This document shows, in pieces, positions 1 to 11,088 of a DNA stretch of 64,000 nt (within the stretch, counting starts at the first letter, position 1; each line of letters opens with the position of its first letter). The notes below the pieces were generated by a model. It was not told the origin of the DNA. It ran no database searches and saw only the letters and a list, made by a program, of their open reading frames with translations. The translations under genes and the position numbers were made by a program. Source of the DNA: Strigamia acuminata (lineage: Eukaryota > Arthropoda > Chilopoda > Geophilomorpha > Linotaeniidae); assembly GCA_949358305.1 (NCBI GenBank), contig OX442315.1, positions 9,698,427 to 9,762,426 on the forward strand, written 5' to 3'.

Positions 1-1340
1 GATACTTCGGTGGCAAAATAACCGTGGGTCGGTTATTAGATATGAATTCACAAGGGCTATTCACTCGCTTTCACGGAAATAGCACTCAGGTAAATTCGTG
101 AGTGTTACAGTTGACTTAGATCAGCGGTCCTCGATCAATCCTAACTTGTACTTGAAGTTGGCCTGACGGTGAGGTAGTTGCTGTGTTCTTGGTGTCGTTT
201 GTGTAAGTTCTGTCTTTAGGCGGGAAACTCCACCTTTTATAGGCCAGTGTGAGGGGCCAGGCTAAGCTTGTAATCGGATCGGATCGGATGCGGTTTCAGG
301 TAAATCTGCATCCGATCCGAAATTAGTGCGGATCGAGAAATGCAGATCCGCATCCGAACCGCATGCCCAGGTCGGCATACTCGCATCCGATCCGCATCCG
401 ATCCGCCATCAATCCGCGGATTGCGGATCAATTGCGGATCAATTTTTTTTTTTTTTTTTTTTTTAATTATTATTTTTTTCCCCTAATTTCGGCGCAAACA
501 ACACACAGACACAACTCCCTGCTTGAACAATTAAATTCCCCATTCAAAATTACTTAAAATCGAAAAAATAAACAAAAAAAAGCCCAACCGGCGCACGCAG
601 CCAGCGATGAATAAACGATCGAAAAAGACCGAAACCGAACCGGGCGACTAAACACCCGCCTTTTTCTTGTTCTCCCGTCACCATTACAAACCTGTATGTC
701 TTCGCCGGTGCTGTTGGGTGGGAAGAGTCGGAGAAACAGGTCGCGCTTGCGACCTCGGGCGTCAGGCGACGATCGACGATCGACAGCGTAGGCCCTACGT
801 AGGCCCTACGCCTTACGCCCTACGATTAGCCAGACCCGCTGAAAAGGTGTACAGGGGTGTGGTCGTGATCGGTGGACGAGAAAAAGGCAGGTGTTTAGGC
901 CTTTTTGATTGTTTGTTAGTCGCTGCGTGCGCCGGTTGGCCTTTTTTTTGTTTATTTTCTCGTTTTTAACAAAATAAAAAAAATTTGCGGATTGTTTGAA
1001 TCAATCCGCGGATTTGGCCAATCCGATCCGCGGATTGGTTGCGCGGATTAGCCACCCGTCCGATCCGCAAGCGAATCCGCAGGCGGATCATTTAAAAGAA
1101 TCCGCATCTGCATCCGAACCGACCCGATCCGCGGATGTGCGGATCCTATCCGATCCGATTACAAGCTTAGGCCAGGCTCAGCCAATGGGGGCTCGCCACC
1201 TGCCACCTCACTCCCCTCGGGGCAAGCTCTTCCCAAGGGGGGAAAGGCGGAGCCAACATGAGGGAAACGACTCTTCATTCATGGTGACTCAGGTAGATGG
1301 TATCTGCCGAGGGGGCATAACCACCCGCTGGGTCACCACA
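1..1340 (-). mobile_element. LTR of the tRNA-Pro-primed family, interrupted and cut by the window edge
   Basis: The reverse complement of 1178-1340 followed by 1-262 aligns by eye, in order, with the first half of the 824-bp LTRs at 43254 and 59590. Landmarks kept are the TGTGGTGA start (at 1340), the promoter-like CATAAAAG region, and the stretch reading CAACTACCTCACCGTCAGGC. Identity looks like roughly 75-85%, so this is an older copy. About 400 bp of the LTR lie before base 1, so I cannot tell a solo LTR from the 5' LTR of a full element. A separate inverted-repeat element splits it at 263-1169. Confidence 0.85.
263..1169. mobile_element. Non-autonomous TIR transposon (8-bp TSD)
   Basis: A 907-bp insert in the LTR with perfect ~22-bp terminal inverted repeats (TAAGCTTGTAATCGGATCGG and its complement) and an 8-bp direct repeat GGCCAGGC at 255-262 and 1170-1177. 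Removing the insert and one GGCCAGGC restores the LTR alignment. Both ends carry dense GGAT/ATCCG motifs (264-430 and 995-1160) that can pair across the element. The middle has a poly-T run (444-463) and a short tandem array of CCCTACG units near 787-830. No transposase is encoded. The 8-bp TSD fits hAT-like or P-like families, but the termini are not the usual hAT CAGGG form, so I leave the superfamily open. Confidence 0.82.
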
Positions 1341-1410
1341 CTGTAAAGCTGACATTTCCACATTAACTTTTGGAACTTTACAATTTGTAAAGCCATATTT
1401 TTTTCCAGTG
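1341..1410 (-). repeat. Dispersed repeat end (CACTGGAAAAAA type)
   Basis: On the minus strand it reads CACTGGAAAAAAATATGGCT, then a TTTACAAATTGTAAAG palindrome, then CCAAAAGTTAA. The same order of blocks occurs on the plus strand at 21067-21140. It looks like the terminus of a DNA transposon, truncated here by the LTR border at 1340. Confidence 0.55.
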
Positions 1411-2120
1411 AAAATCACGTTTAAATTTATTATTCATAATAAATCAAACAATGCACCCCTGTTTTAAGTTCCTGTTGAAAATTTGATTGAGGACAAAATG
1501 GCTGCCTGTTGACTTTTTAAAAACAAAATCTGGCAAAACACTTATTTGTTAAAATGTTCCGTTCGGTGTTTTTGTGCTTTTGTCTTTAAAAATCCATAAA
1601 CACAAATGTTTGATTCGATAAATAAGAGTCCACAACACACAATAATGAGTAAATAAACAGTACCCTTTTACCTCAGATTAAGCTACATGCCGGTGTAGTT
1701 AAACCGGAATGTCGATAAACCTCGTTTTTAACAGCATGCCGGTGTAAGTGAGTACAAATTTTTATTTCAAGAGTATTACGTATTATAGAGCCGCTATTCC
1801 ACCCGCGGCATTAGTTAGCGCGGCGTCTCGCCAGGTGATACCCATGAAATTACTATTAGCGGCGCCGCGCTAGGTCATACCCATGAAATTACTATTAGCG
1901 GCGCCGCACTAGGCCATACCCGGTAAGTGGTTTGGCTCGGCGCCGCTCGTAGCAATTTCACGGGTATGAAGAAGCGCGGCACGAAATTTTTTTTTTGTTT
2001 TTTATGTATTGTTTGTTATTTATGTATTGTTTGTTTTTTATGTATTGTTTGTTTATGTTGATGTTTTTATATGTGTTTTGTATTAATTTATTTTATTCAG
2101 TAAAAAATGATTGGTAAAGA
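1411..2120. other. Non-coding stretch with short tandem repeats
   Basis: No supported gene. Holds a GC-rich block of about 47 bp present twice (about 1838-1930; core CATACCCATGAAATTACTAT followed by the palindrome GCGGCGCCGC), with an inverted partial copy at about 1945-1970. A TTTATGTATTGTTTG unit is repeated about three times at 1996-2055. The GGCGCC palindromes recur at 2508-2518 on the far side of the RING fragment. Confidence 0.6.
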
Positions 2121-2604
2121 TTAGATAAACATGCGCATTGTGCTTTGCACATCCGCCCTGCAGTAAGGGCATCTGGCTGGCCTACTCCTCAGTACGCGCT
2201 CGCTGCATGTAGTGCAGAAATATGCATGTCCGCAAGGTATCATGGCAGTACTCCTGTCCTCACGGAGACAAACCATACACTGCTTCTGGAGACTCGGCAT
2301 CTGACTCGCCATCCGACTCGGTGTTCGACTGAGCATCTGCCAATTCAGCCGCCCCGGTCACCACCTCGTTAGCCACCACATTTGCACGTCGAGCGGTAAC
2401 ACGGCTGGCACATCTAGTAAACCAGCTTGATACTTGTCGGCACCCCTTAGCACTCTGACTGGGTTTAAGTGGTGCCGCGCCAACCCATACCGTGGGTATT
2501 AACAATAGCGGCGCCGCGATTGTTGAAATTCTGGATTTGCGGCAACATGACTTGGTGCAAATTTGAATGCTGCGCCAGATAATGCCGCGCGGAGTACTCG
2601 TCAC
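2121..2604 (-). pseudogene. RING-finger (C3HC4) protein fragment
   Basis: The minus frame ending at 2121 encodes a C-terminal RING finger: C-x2-C (CMVC), then CGHAYFC, a CxxC pair and CPYC, ending shortly after, as in IAP- and Mindbomb-type E3 ligases whose RING is the last domain. The acidic run just upstream (2300-2360, ESDGESDAES) lies in another minus frame (2260-2604), which runs out right where the RING begins. The layout therefore suggests a frameshift or a missed intron in a once-continuous gene. No complete gene is present. It could be a captured host exon inside an unidentified element, since GC-rich palindromes flank it at 1838-1970 and 2508-2518. RING assignment is firm; gene identity is unknown. 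Confidence 0.62.
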
Positions 2605-2800
2605 CGTATTACAGTAATAACGTCAGATTACAGTACGTATGTAGGACGTTCATTCATCTCATACCGTATACTGTATATTGTTATGCGGTTGGCGAGCACA
2701 CTGTAAGCCAGTTGTCGCCACCACGTTTCCGTACTCATTTGATCTGAATTAACTCATTAAATTCCCAATAGAGTTCGCCTTAAGCGAATGAGGTAATCAG

Positions 2801-3109
2801 TGTTGGTTTATAGTATTAAATAGTGCAGAATTGTTCATCAGTGGTGTGGAAAGCATTAGAGCAGAAATAAAAGGACACAGTCTTTACAGGTGCAAAGCAA
2901 AACATGGAGTGACTTTTATTTCTTAGTCATGTGACGCATAATACCTGTAGCCACCTGTAGGCAATTAATATAAGTTATACAATAACATCCGTGATTGTTC
3001 ACGTGATTAAAGGCAAACAGTAATATCAAATAAAGAACATATTGTCGCTTGAATAATGCGATATAAATATACACGTGTTCTAAAGTGAATTACATCTTAT
3101 ATCTCAACA
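2801..3109 (-). repeat. 3' LTR of the copia element
   Basis: On the plus strand it begins TGTTGGTTTATAG and ends ATCTCAACA. It is nearly identical to 8374-8682, with about two visible substitutions, including the terminal CA to CG change at 8682. A minus-strand polypurine tract (GAGGGGGCCGAT) abuts it at 3110-3121. Confidence 0.92.
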
Positions 3110-3127
3110 ATCGGCCCCCTCGCATTA

Positions 3128-6100
3128 TTAAGCACTTATTACATTCAAATCAACTAGGAAACGGTTACAGAACTGAATAAGATCACATTTATCAACAGAC
3201 TTCGTGAAAATATCCGCATAATTACTCTTTGTTCCAACATGTACTATTTTAAGGTTGTCTTTCCTCACAAGCTTTTTAATAAAATGGTATCGAATGTCAA
3301 TGTGTTTCGTTTTTCGATTCTCTATGTTGGATTTCGTAAAATCTACTGTCGAGATGTTGTCACACAACACACGATGGAAGAACTTGTCGGCCAAGTTTGG
3401 AACAATTTCATGCAGAACTCGGACAATCCACATGTAGTCCTTTACTGTCTCCGTAAGGGCTACATATTCGGCTTCCATAGTTGATAACGTCACGTTGCGT
3501 TGCTTGAAGGTTCTCCAATAGACAGGTGTATTTCCTAGCGTTATTAGAGTCCCTCCAATGAAGATCCGATCGTCTCTATTGTTGGCGTAGTCCGAATCAC
3601 TGTAGCCAACAACTTCGATCCTGTCATTTGGGAATAACATCAGTCCGAAATTTTTCGTTGTCCTAAGATAACTTAGCAAGTCCAGTAAGACAATCCAGTG
3701 ACTCCATCCGGGGTTTGACTGAAACTGACTTAAAATATTGATCGCATAAGTCATGTCGGGTCTGGTCCTCGATCCGATGAATGCCAACGATCCGAGCAAG
3801 CTTCTATAAGGAATTCCTTTCATCAGCTTTACGTCCTGGATTGTGTGTGGGCAGTCTTGTTTGGTGAGGACAGTTGATTTGGTCATTGGTTGTGACCTGA
3901 CTTTCACTGGATCCAAATGGTTTTTGAATCTCAGCAACACTTTGTTGATGTAGGCTCTTTGGTGCAATACCATTTGTTGTTTGTATGGATAGAATTCAAC
4001 ACCTAATAATTTCTTTGTCTGTCCTAAAATGACCAAATCGAATTGAGTCTTGATCATGTCCAGCACGTGCATCGCATCAGTATACTGTTTCCCAAAAACA
4101 ACGATGTCGTCCACGTACACAATCAAATACGCGACACTCTTGTATTTGTAAACACAATTACACCAATTCACGTGTTCTAATCCAAGTTTGAGTAAAGTCT
4201 CTTCTAACTCCATGCCCCATTCTCTGCCGGATTGATGCAATCCGTAAATTGCTCTAAGGAGTCGGCAAACGTAATTCGGTTTATCCGGATGAATAAATCC
4301 CTTGGGCTGGCGCATGTATATGGTCTTGTGTAGTTTCGCGTAGAGGTACGCACACTTAACATCTGCCTGGATATACGACCATTTAAGCATGCAAACCAAT
4401 AATGTGAACATAAATCTGACGATTGAAAAATCCACCACGGGAGAAAATGTCTCCTCATACGACTCGCCGTAGACTTGTGAAAAGCCCTGCGCGACAAGTC
4501 TGGCTTTGTATCTGGCAAATTCCCCTTGATCGTTCTGCTTAACGGTGTAGATCTATCTGCATCCTATCACCTTGGTGTCGGGTGGCGGTGGAACCAGCTC
4601 CCATACTTCACGCTCATGCATGGTGTCGATTTCATCAGTCATCGCTTGATTCCACTCGCTCTTCTCTGGCAAATTTGCTATTTCCTCATAGCGGACTGGA
4701 ACATGCACTTCAAGATGATTTGCCTCAAAATCTAGAGTCAACTCATCTATGTCTAAGTCGAAATCAAAATTGTCGGCTGTTGCGCTCAATCCAGATGGCT
4801 GCTTCCTTCTCTTATCTTCAAAGAGATGCTCAGGAACAGGGAGACTGTGGCCCGCGCAGTATCGTTTCACATCTGGTATCGAACGTAACTTTGGCTTCTC
4901 GTATCCCTCGATTGTATATTTCACGTCCTTTTGTCCAGTTGGTCTAAATTTCTCTGTCTTTATCCAAACTAGTGGAGGTATAGTGCGAGCAGGATTCTGT
5001 ACTTCTGCTGTCGCTTGCGGCACAGTTTTAGGTGGATTAGCTCGCAATTTCTCCTCTGGCAGTCGGAACTTTAATCTAAGTTGAGGTAATTCTTCTTGTT
5101 TGAATTCCTCTTTCTTATTGGCTGGGATTGGCGGGGGCAGCGGTGGCCTGACGTCTTCATCCGAATAATATTGACAATCATCACTCTCCAAATTATCATT
5201 CAAGTCGTCAATATACGTCGTATACTTGTCGGGGAGGCCCAGCACGCCTTCAACTCCGCGCCTGCTTTCAACAAACTTGATGTCATTTGTTTCCAAGACT
5301 TTGGAAAATTCTGGCAACCAAACTCTGTATCCTTTCGTAATTCTAGAATAGCCGAGCATGATCCCGTATATCCCTTTGTTGTCGATTTTGCCATCTCGAA
5401 TCTTCTTTTTGACAAAACACAAACATCCAAATTTTCTTAGATGACGCAGCGATGGTTTGCGATTGTAATAAAGTTCCATCGGCGTCTTGTCTGATTTTAA
5501 CTTGGCAATCCTATTCCTGAGATAATTAAACGTTAGGATCGCCTCGCCCCAAAATCGATGTTCCAAACCCGCATCGTAAACAAGTGCTCGCATTCCATTA
5601 GCCAAGGTTTGGTTCAGTCTCTCAGAAACTCCATTCTGGGCGGGCGTGTACGCATTCGTTCTCTCGTGGATAATTCCCTGCTCTTCGAGATACTCTCCAA
5701 ACTTGTTAGAGCAGAACTCCATACCGTTGTCCGTCCGTATCGCAAGGATCTGTCTGCCAAGTAGTCGTTCGATCCTTTTCGCGTGTTTGCGGAATAAGTC
5801 AAAGACTTCATCTTTCTTCTTCATTAAATAGACGGTGGAATAGCGGGAATAATCATCCGTTATGGTGAGGAAATATCTATTTCCAGATAGTGTTGGTGTG
5901 TTAAACGCCCCACACACGTCCATATGTAATAGTTCTAGTGGCTGTTTAGACCTTATCCCTGGCAAAGATTTGTGTGAAACTGACTTTTTCTTCGCCAAGT
6001 CACACACGTCGCATTGTGTTATCGGCACATCCAGAATTGGAAGTCCAATTACAGCGTTACTCTTGCTCATCTGCTGTACGCTGGGAAAATGAATGTGTCC

Positions 6101-7588
6101 AAGCCGCTCGTGCCACAATCTTGCTTCCTCTGGGCTTGATGCATGCTTCGAACTGGTTGGATGTCCCGTCTTTTCTTCACCTACACTGACTTTGTTTTCA
6201 TTCTTTTCTTGTGGTTTTGCAATTTCAGGTTTCTTGTCGCTAGTTTTAATGTAGTAAAGTCTGTCCCTTTTTACTCCTTCCATCAACTGCCTGTTCCATT
6301 GCGGATCATAGATTTTTACTACTCCCGAACCAATTGCAACTTTACATCTGGCTTCGTCCATACATGGCCCCGATAGCAAATTTCTTCTCAAGTCGGGCGC
6401 ATAGTATACTTTCTTTAGTGTTACTGGAATTGTATCATTTCCCACCACGCTCATGATGCAAACGTTGCCAACGCCTTGAATCTTGATTAAAGTTTTCTTG
6501 TCTGCTTGGCTTATGGTTCCTGTAGTCTCAGTAAAACTGGTGAATTGATTTCTGTCTTTACAGAAGTGCCCAGTCGCTCCCGTATCATATATCCAACAAT
6601 TGTTGGTTGTAGCGCATTGTAGTAATTCTTCCTCGCTTAACTCTGTGAGGAATCCAACTTCTAACATTTCATTGTCGAAATCCTCTGCAGTATTGGTGTT
6701 TAAATTACTCGTCGGTTGGAGCTGTGCTGTGCAATCCTTTGCCCAATGTCCTTGTTGATTACACCGAAAACACGGCCCCCGTGGTGATGATCCAGTCGTA
6801 TTTCCTCTGAAATTCCTCGTATTCGCTCCGCCTCGATAATTCGATCTGCCTCTGCCTTTCTGTCCTTGATATCCTCGATTATTTTGGCTATAATTGCCCT
6901 GCTGCTGAGATTTCGACGAATTATCAGTCCCCTTATTGCTGGGAGAATTTGGTCCTGTGCTGAACGCATCTATGATTGATCCTTGTCCCGAATCACGCTT
7001 CTGTTGTGCGAGTCTCTTTTCTTCAGCGACCAATTCTATCTCGACCTTCTCCAACGTGAAATCCTTATCTTCCCAACGATAAATGGCCTGGACAATTGAT
7101 TGGAACTCCTGTGGCAGATATCGAATCAGTTGAAATGCCTGGTATAAATTGTCCAAATCGTGTTTTACATCGGCTAGTCTTTTCGCCGCATTGCGTATCT
7201 TCGCCGCGAATACGCCGATTGTTTCCGTTGTGGGATTGTATTTGAGGCTGAAAAACTGGTCCAATAAACGAATAATTCGCGCTCTGGAGACCGGTTCGAA
7301 ATTAGTTTTGAGCGTATCCCACGCTGTTTTCGCATTCTCAATTCCGCCTAGTAATTCATGATACTGTTCTTCTATTGAGTAGTATATTAAGCTGAACGCT
7401 CGCCCCTTTCGTAGTTGAAAATCCAAACGATCACGCCACGATGCGCCCGGCGCCAGTGCCTCTTGCGTCCCGTCAGTGAACGCCCAACAGCCGTGGTGCA
7501 TTAAAAGCACTTTGATTTGCTGCTTCCACGCATCATAGTTCATCCTATTCAGTAATGTTATTTTGCGCTCTGGTTTTTCTGCATCCAT
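3128..7588 (-). pseudogene. copia Gag-Pol polyprotein with one premature TAG
   Basis: A single frame of about 1486 codons runs from ATG at 7588 to 3128, broken once by TAG at 4553-4555, where copia RTs usually have Trp (GCR-stop-IYTVKQN). Order: Gag starting MDAEKPERK with the UBN2/copia-type Gag fold; zinc knuckle CFRCNQQGHWAKDC (near 6755); protease WIYDTGATGHF (near 6590); the integrase zinc region (HERLGH...CDVC) and core with RTDNGMEF and NGVSERLNQ; then after the stop the RT with YVDD at 4106-4117; then RNase H with YSDSDYA and STMEAEYVAL and the copia-typical end HIDIRYHF. Gag, PR, IN, RT, RH is the defining copia order. The stop separates most of RT and all of RNase H from the upstream part, so this copy should be inactive unless the stop is read through. 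Confidence 0.93.
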
Positions 7589-8358
7589 GATAGTTCCGTG
7601 GCCTTTTCTTGTTCAGTAGCACTGTATACACCAGAAACACTCTCACTTTGCTTCAAAAACACTTTCTGTACTGATTATCACAACAAGGTGCAGTGTTGTG
7701 AGGTTAATGCGCTCTTAAATTATGTTAGTACTAATTCTAATGACAAATAATTTCGACTGGTACAATATTTGTTCATTCTAAACAATTCTAGTGTTTTAAA
7801 TTGAAAAATGTATTCGAAAATGATGTTTTCAAGACGTTTTCCAGCCGTATTTCTCGTAGAATCACACTTCACGTGTGTGTTGCAGCTGAATGTCGTCTTC
7901 TCTGCTCGATTCTCGTGTCGTCTTGCGTTTTTGCGCTCCGTTGTGTCGTTTTTCACCCAAAAATTCCCTTTTTCGTCCAAAATTACGTGTCACACTTCGC
8001 GTGTGGTTGACGGGAATTGTTCCTCTCGTGTAGTATTCGTTTCTGTTCCGAAATTCTCGTCGTCACGTCGACGAAACGTATTGCGGCCCGCAAGACGGAA
8101 ATCACACTTCCAAACAAAGGAAAAGAATTGTTTAAATAAATTGTTTATAATTTTCGAACCCTGCTAGTGTTTCCGTGTTGTTTGATGACTCTTTGCTGCA
8201 CTGGAATCCTTAGTATCCTGGCACAAACACAAGCTTCTTGCTTCAGTTGTGGGCGCCGCCATTTTGAATAATTAGAGGAAATCTGATTTGTTCATCTCTA
8301 ATTGGCTCTAAATAGTTGAAAATCATCCCAAATGATTTTCTAACGCTTTCCTGGTTAT

Positions 8359-8373
8359 ATTGGCCCATAACCA
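8359..8373 (-). other. Primer-binding site, internal initiator-tRNA-Met type
   Basis: Directly after the 5' LTR on the minus strand the sequence reads TGGTTATGGGCC. This complements the anticodon-side region of eukaryotic initiator tRNA-Met (GGGCCCATAACC) rather than its 3' end. Drosophila copia is known to prime from such a cleaved half-tRNA. Confidence 0.7.
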
Positions 8374-8682
8374 TGTTGGTTTATAGTATTAAATAGTGCA
8401 GAATTGTTCATCAGTGGTGTGGAAAGCATTAGAGCAGAAATAAAAGGACACAGTCTTTACAGGTGCAAAGCAAAACATGGAGTGACTTTTATTTCTTAGT
8501 CATGTGACGCATAATACCTGTAGCCACCTGTAGGCAATTAACATAAGTTATACAATAACATCCGTGATTGTTCACGTGATTAAAGGCAAACAGTAATATC
8601 AAATAAAGAACATATTGTCGCTTGAATAATGCGATATAAATATACACGTGTTCTAAAGTGAATTACATCTTATATCTCAACG
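8374..8682 (-). repeat. 5' LTR of the copia element
   Basis: 309 bp, paired with 2801-3109. It is followed at 8683-8687 by the second ATCAG of the target duplication. Confidence 0.92.
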
Positions 8683-8877
8683 ATCAGTTTACCTATCAAT
8701 CACTAATAGAACAACCCAAACCTATTTAAGTCTGGGTTTGACTCAGAGATGACACAGAGCTTGTCAGGCAGTTATTGCAGTGGCATCTCAAGGTTTTAAT
8801 GTGATAGATTTAGTGTTATTCATGCTCATAGAATTAAGATAGTTTTAGTTTAGGTTTAGGTTAGTCTTAAGTTAATT

Positions 8878-9920
8878 TGTCACGGTCCTGACTTTAGACA
8901 GTAATAATTTTCAAAATTTTAAGCGCATTTTGCGCCTTTCCTTTGAATTTTTCCCAATTTTATTGAGAAATTGTTCTAGTTTCTTTAAATTGTTTTATTT
9001 TCCCCAAATCTAAATTTATTATTTTATTTTATTTTATTTTCCTTATTTTTGATATTTATCTTTAATTTGGCCTGGTTTTAATCACCCCATCCAGACAATT
9101 AATGAGAATTCTGCAATAAGTTGATATAATCGCGCTCTAAATTTGCATATTTCACCCCTGATCGCCTGTTTTCTGCTCGGTCCCCATTGGGAATTGACTT
9201 GGCCTTTGACATGTGATCAGAGGTGACTTGTTCTGTCAAGACAATTTGAACAGAGAGAATAATTTTTGCCTTCGACTAGTCAACATCTCCTGTCTTAACT
9301 AGGAAGATTTCCAAGTGCGATTTATGTTGCGTCTCAACGCATACGGTCATTATGCAGCCCGAATTCTCATGGTTGGCTATCTAACCACAACATTTATTAT
9401 TTGCCCATTATTTGCGTACAAATTACTGGAAAAACGGCGTATTCGACGGTCTTAATTCGTCAATACATTTTATGCCACGACTGTGACTTCCTCCTCAGCC
9501 TAGACATTTTGAACTCATACTCGTCTCAATTGCGTATTCATTTCATTATCGACGGTTCGACGACGTTGTCTGCGGTTTGGTACCTGTTTGCGCGTTCACC
9601 CAACGTTTGCGCGTGTTCAGGAGAAGAAACATACTCTTCGTAAGTACGCCTAGCATATGACGACATTTTCCCTAGTGAAGAGTGATATTTGGTCTTAAAA
9701 TTCAACTATCAACGTTCGCCATTTTGTACGGCGCCCGAATTGAATCCTGCACCCATAAAAATACAGATTTCACGAATAGACGCTGTCTTAACCTAGCTAC
9801 CACCCCCGGCAAAGTTTTAAGAGTTGCAGCGCCTGCAAACCTAAATTTTCTGGTTATCACAATCCCTGGAAATTCTCAAATTTCCGAAACCATTGTTAAA
9901 AAGTCGACTACGACGTGACA
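8878..9920. mobile_element. Solo LTR of a third family
   Basis: A 1043-bp insert in the gypsy 5' LTR that begins TGTCACGG and ends GACGTGACA, a TG...CA pair with short inverted ends, flanked by a 4-bp TSD AATT. The intact 3' LTR at 18572-19058 shows the uninterrupted site. The insert has no long ORF, primer site or polypurine tract inside, as expected for an LTR left by recombination. Its transcription direction is not clear to me. Confidence 0.85.
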
Positions 9921-10099
9921 AATTATCATTTGGAATTGCTTTATGTTTTATAACAGAATAAATATATTTTATATTATTTGAACATAATCAATGAGTCCTT
10001 CTTATTTACACCCCAAGTCATTGAATAAATGCAATTAGAACTCAGTTTAATAAATAGTCTTTTACGTGGTCAAACAGTAGTTAGTCTGGCCACGTAACA

Positions 10100-11088
10100 A
10101 AGTGGTGGAGATTGCGGTTCTTTCTATTTGAGACCCATTAATTGGCTAAAAGTAGTGAAAAGTAGTAAAAGTAAAGTGAAATTGGCCAGTTATTTGCTAA
10201 AAATTAGATGATCCAGTTAAAATCCGTACAAAATTGCATCAAAAGTAATAAAAATCTCTTATAAAATTTGAAACCAATGCATAGTAATTTGCATAAGTGA
10301 TAAGAAAGAGAGGTGACTCATTGTAAATGTTTGAGTTGTATTTTTTTTTTTTTTTACAGATTAGCTGATTGAATATTAAGTAGAGTGAAGTTGAATATTT
10401 AATTATAGTACACTAAAAAGATTTACATGTTTGAATTTGTTAAAAATATTTACCCAAGTTGAATTTATAATAAAATGAGGTTGTTTTGGAGGTTAAGAGT
10501 GGTAAATATTGAATGTTTGTTTACTAATGGAAAAGTTAATAATGATTTAATTGCAGGAAATGTTTTCTTTTTGGTTTATGTTGAAGTTTATATTGATTTT
10601 GATGATTAATTTTGATTATTTTTCAGGAAATAATTTATTGTTTTGATTTTGTTGAAATTTATTGTGAATTGGTGACTAATTGTGATAATTAATTGTGCAT
10701 AAGTTTATTTCAGGGTTAGTGAAAGTTGTGAGTTGCTACAGCGTTTGTGAATAAAGTGAAGTTATAATTTAAGGCTTAACAGTGGATCAGCCAGTTAAGT
10801 TATCACAGGCGCAAACGGATAATCTACTGGACTTAAAGAATCAAGAATTAGAAAGAGAATTAGTAAGGACAGTGGATGATTCCAAAGTAGCGTTTAGAAA
10901 GAGAAAAACAACTTCACAGTCGGAGCCTGGAATAGACGAGGTTGAGCAGAATACGTCTACATTGGATGATAAACTTGCTTTTGCAACCCCATTGAAATTT
11001 GCGCAATCAAAGTCTTTTCAATCAGTATTTGAATTATTAACACCAGTAAAATTAAAGGAATCCACATCAAAAGGAACTCTATCCAAGA
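10100..11088 (+). other. Leader of the gypsy element with primer-binding site
   Basis: A candidate primer-binding site TGGTGGAGATTGCGGTTC lies at 10103-10120, three bases after the LTR, in the normal place and starting with TGG. I could not match it to a tRNA I know. The rest is AT-rich. The gag frame is open from about 10773, but the first ATG in that frame is at 11089. Confidence 0.6.

Larger units (their letters stand above)
2801..8682 (-). mobile_element. Ty1/copia retrotransposon, full length
   Basis: A 5882-bp minus-strand element with 309-bp LTRs at 2801-3109 and 8374-8682 and a 5-bp TSD ATCAG, the TSD length usual for copia. It lies in the 5' LTR of the gypsy element and so is younger than it. 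It contains one long gag-pol frame with a single nonsense codon. On the minus strand the leader runs from 8373 down to 7589. Confidence 0.95.
2679..10099 (+). repeat. 5' LTR of the Ulp1-carrying gypsy element, in three pieces
   Basis: The LTR is 2679-2800 plus 8688-8877 plus 9925-10099, summing to 487 bp, the same as the intact 3' LTR. The first break is the copia insertion (TSD ATCAG at 2796-2800 and 8683-8687). The second is a solo LTR (TSD AATT at 8874-8877 and 9921-9924). The two LTRs are nearly identical; visible changes include TGTTATGCGG against TGTTACGCGG. Confidence 0.93.

Noticed and set aside
667-1346. Frames at 667-969 and 996-1346
   Set aside because: They fall across the inverted-repeat element and LTR; they show repeat-driven composition and no motifs.
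7720-8167. Frames of 69-119 codons between copia gag and its 5' LTR
   Set aside because: They lie in the copia leader on either strand with no shared motif; chance frames.
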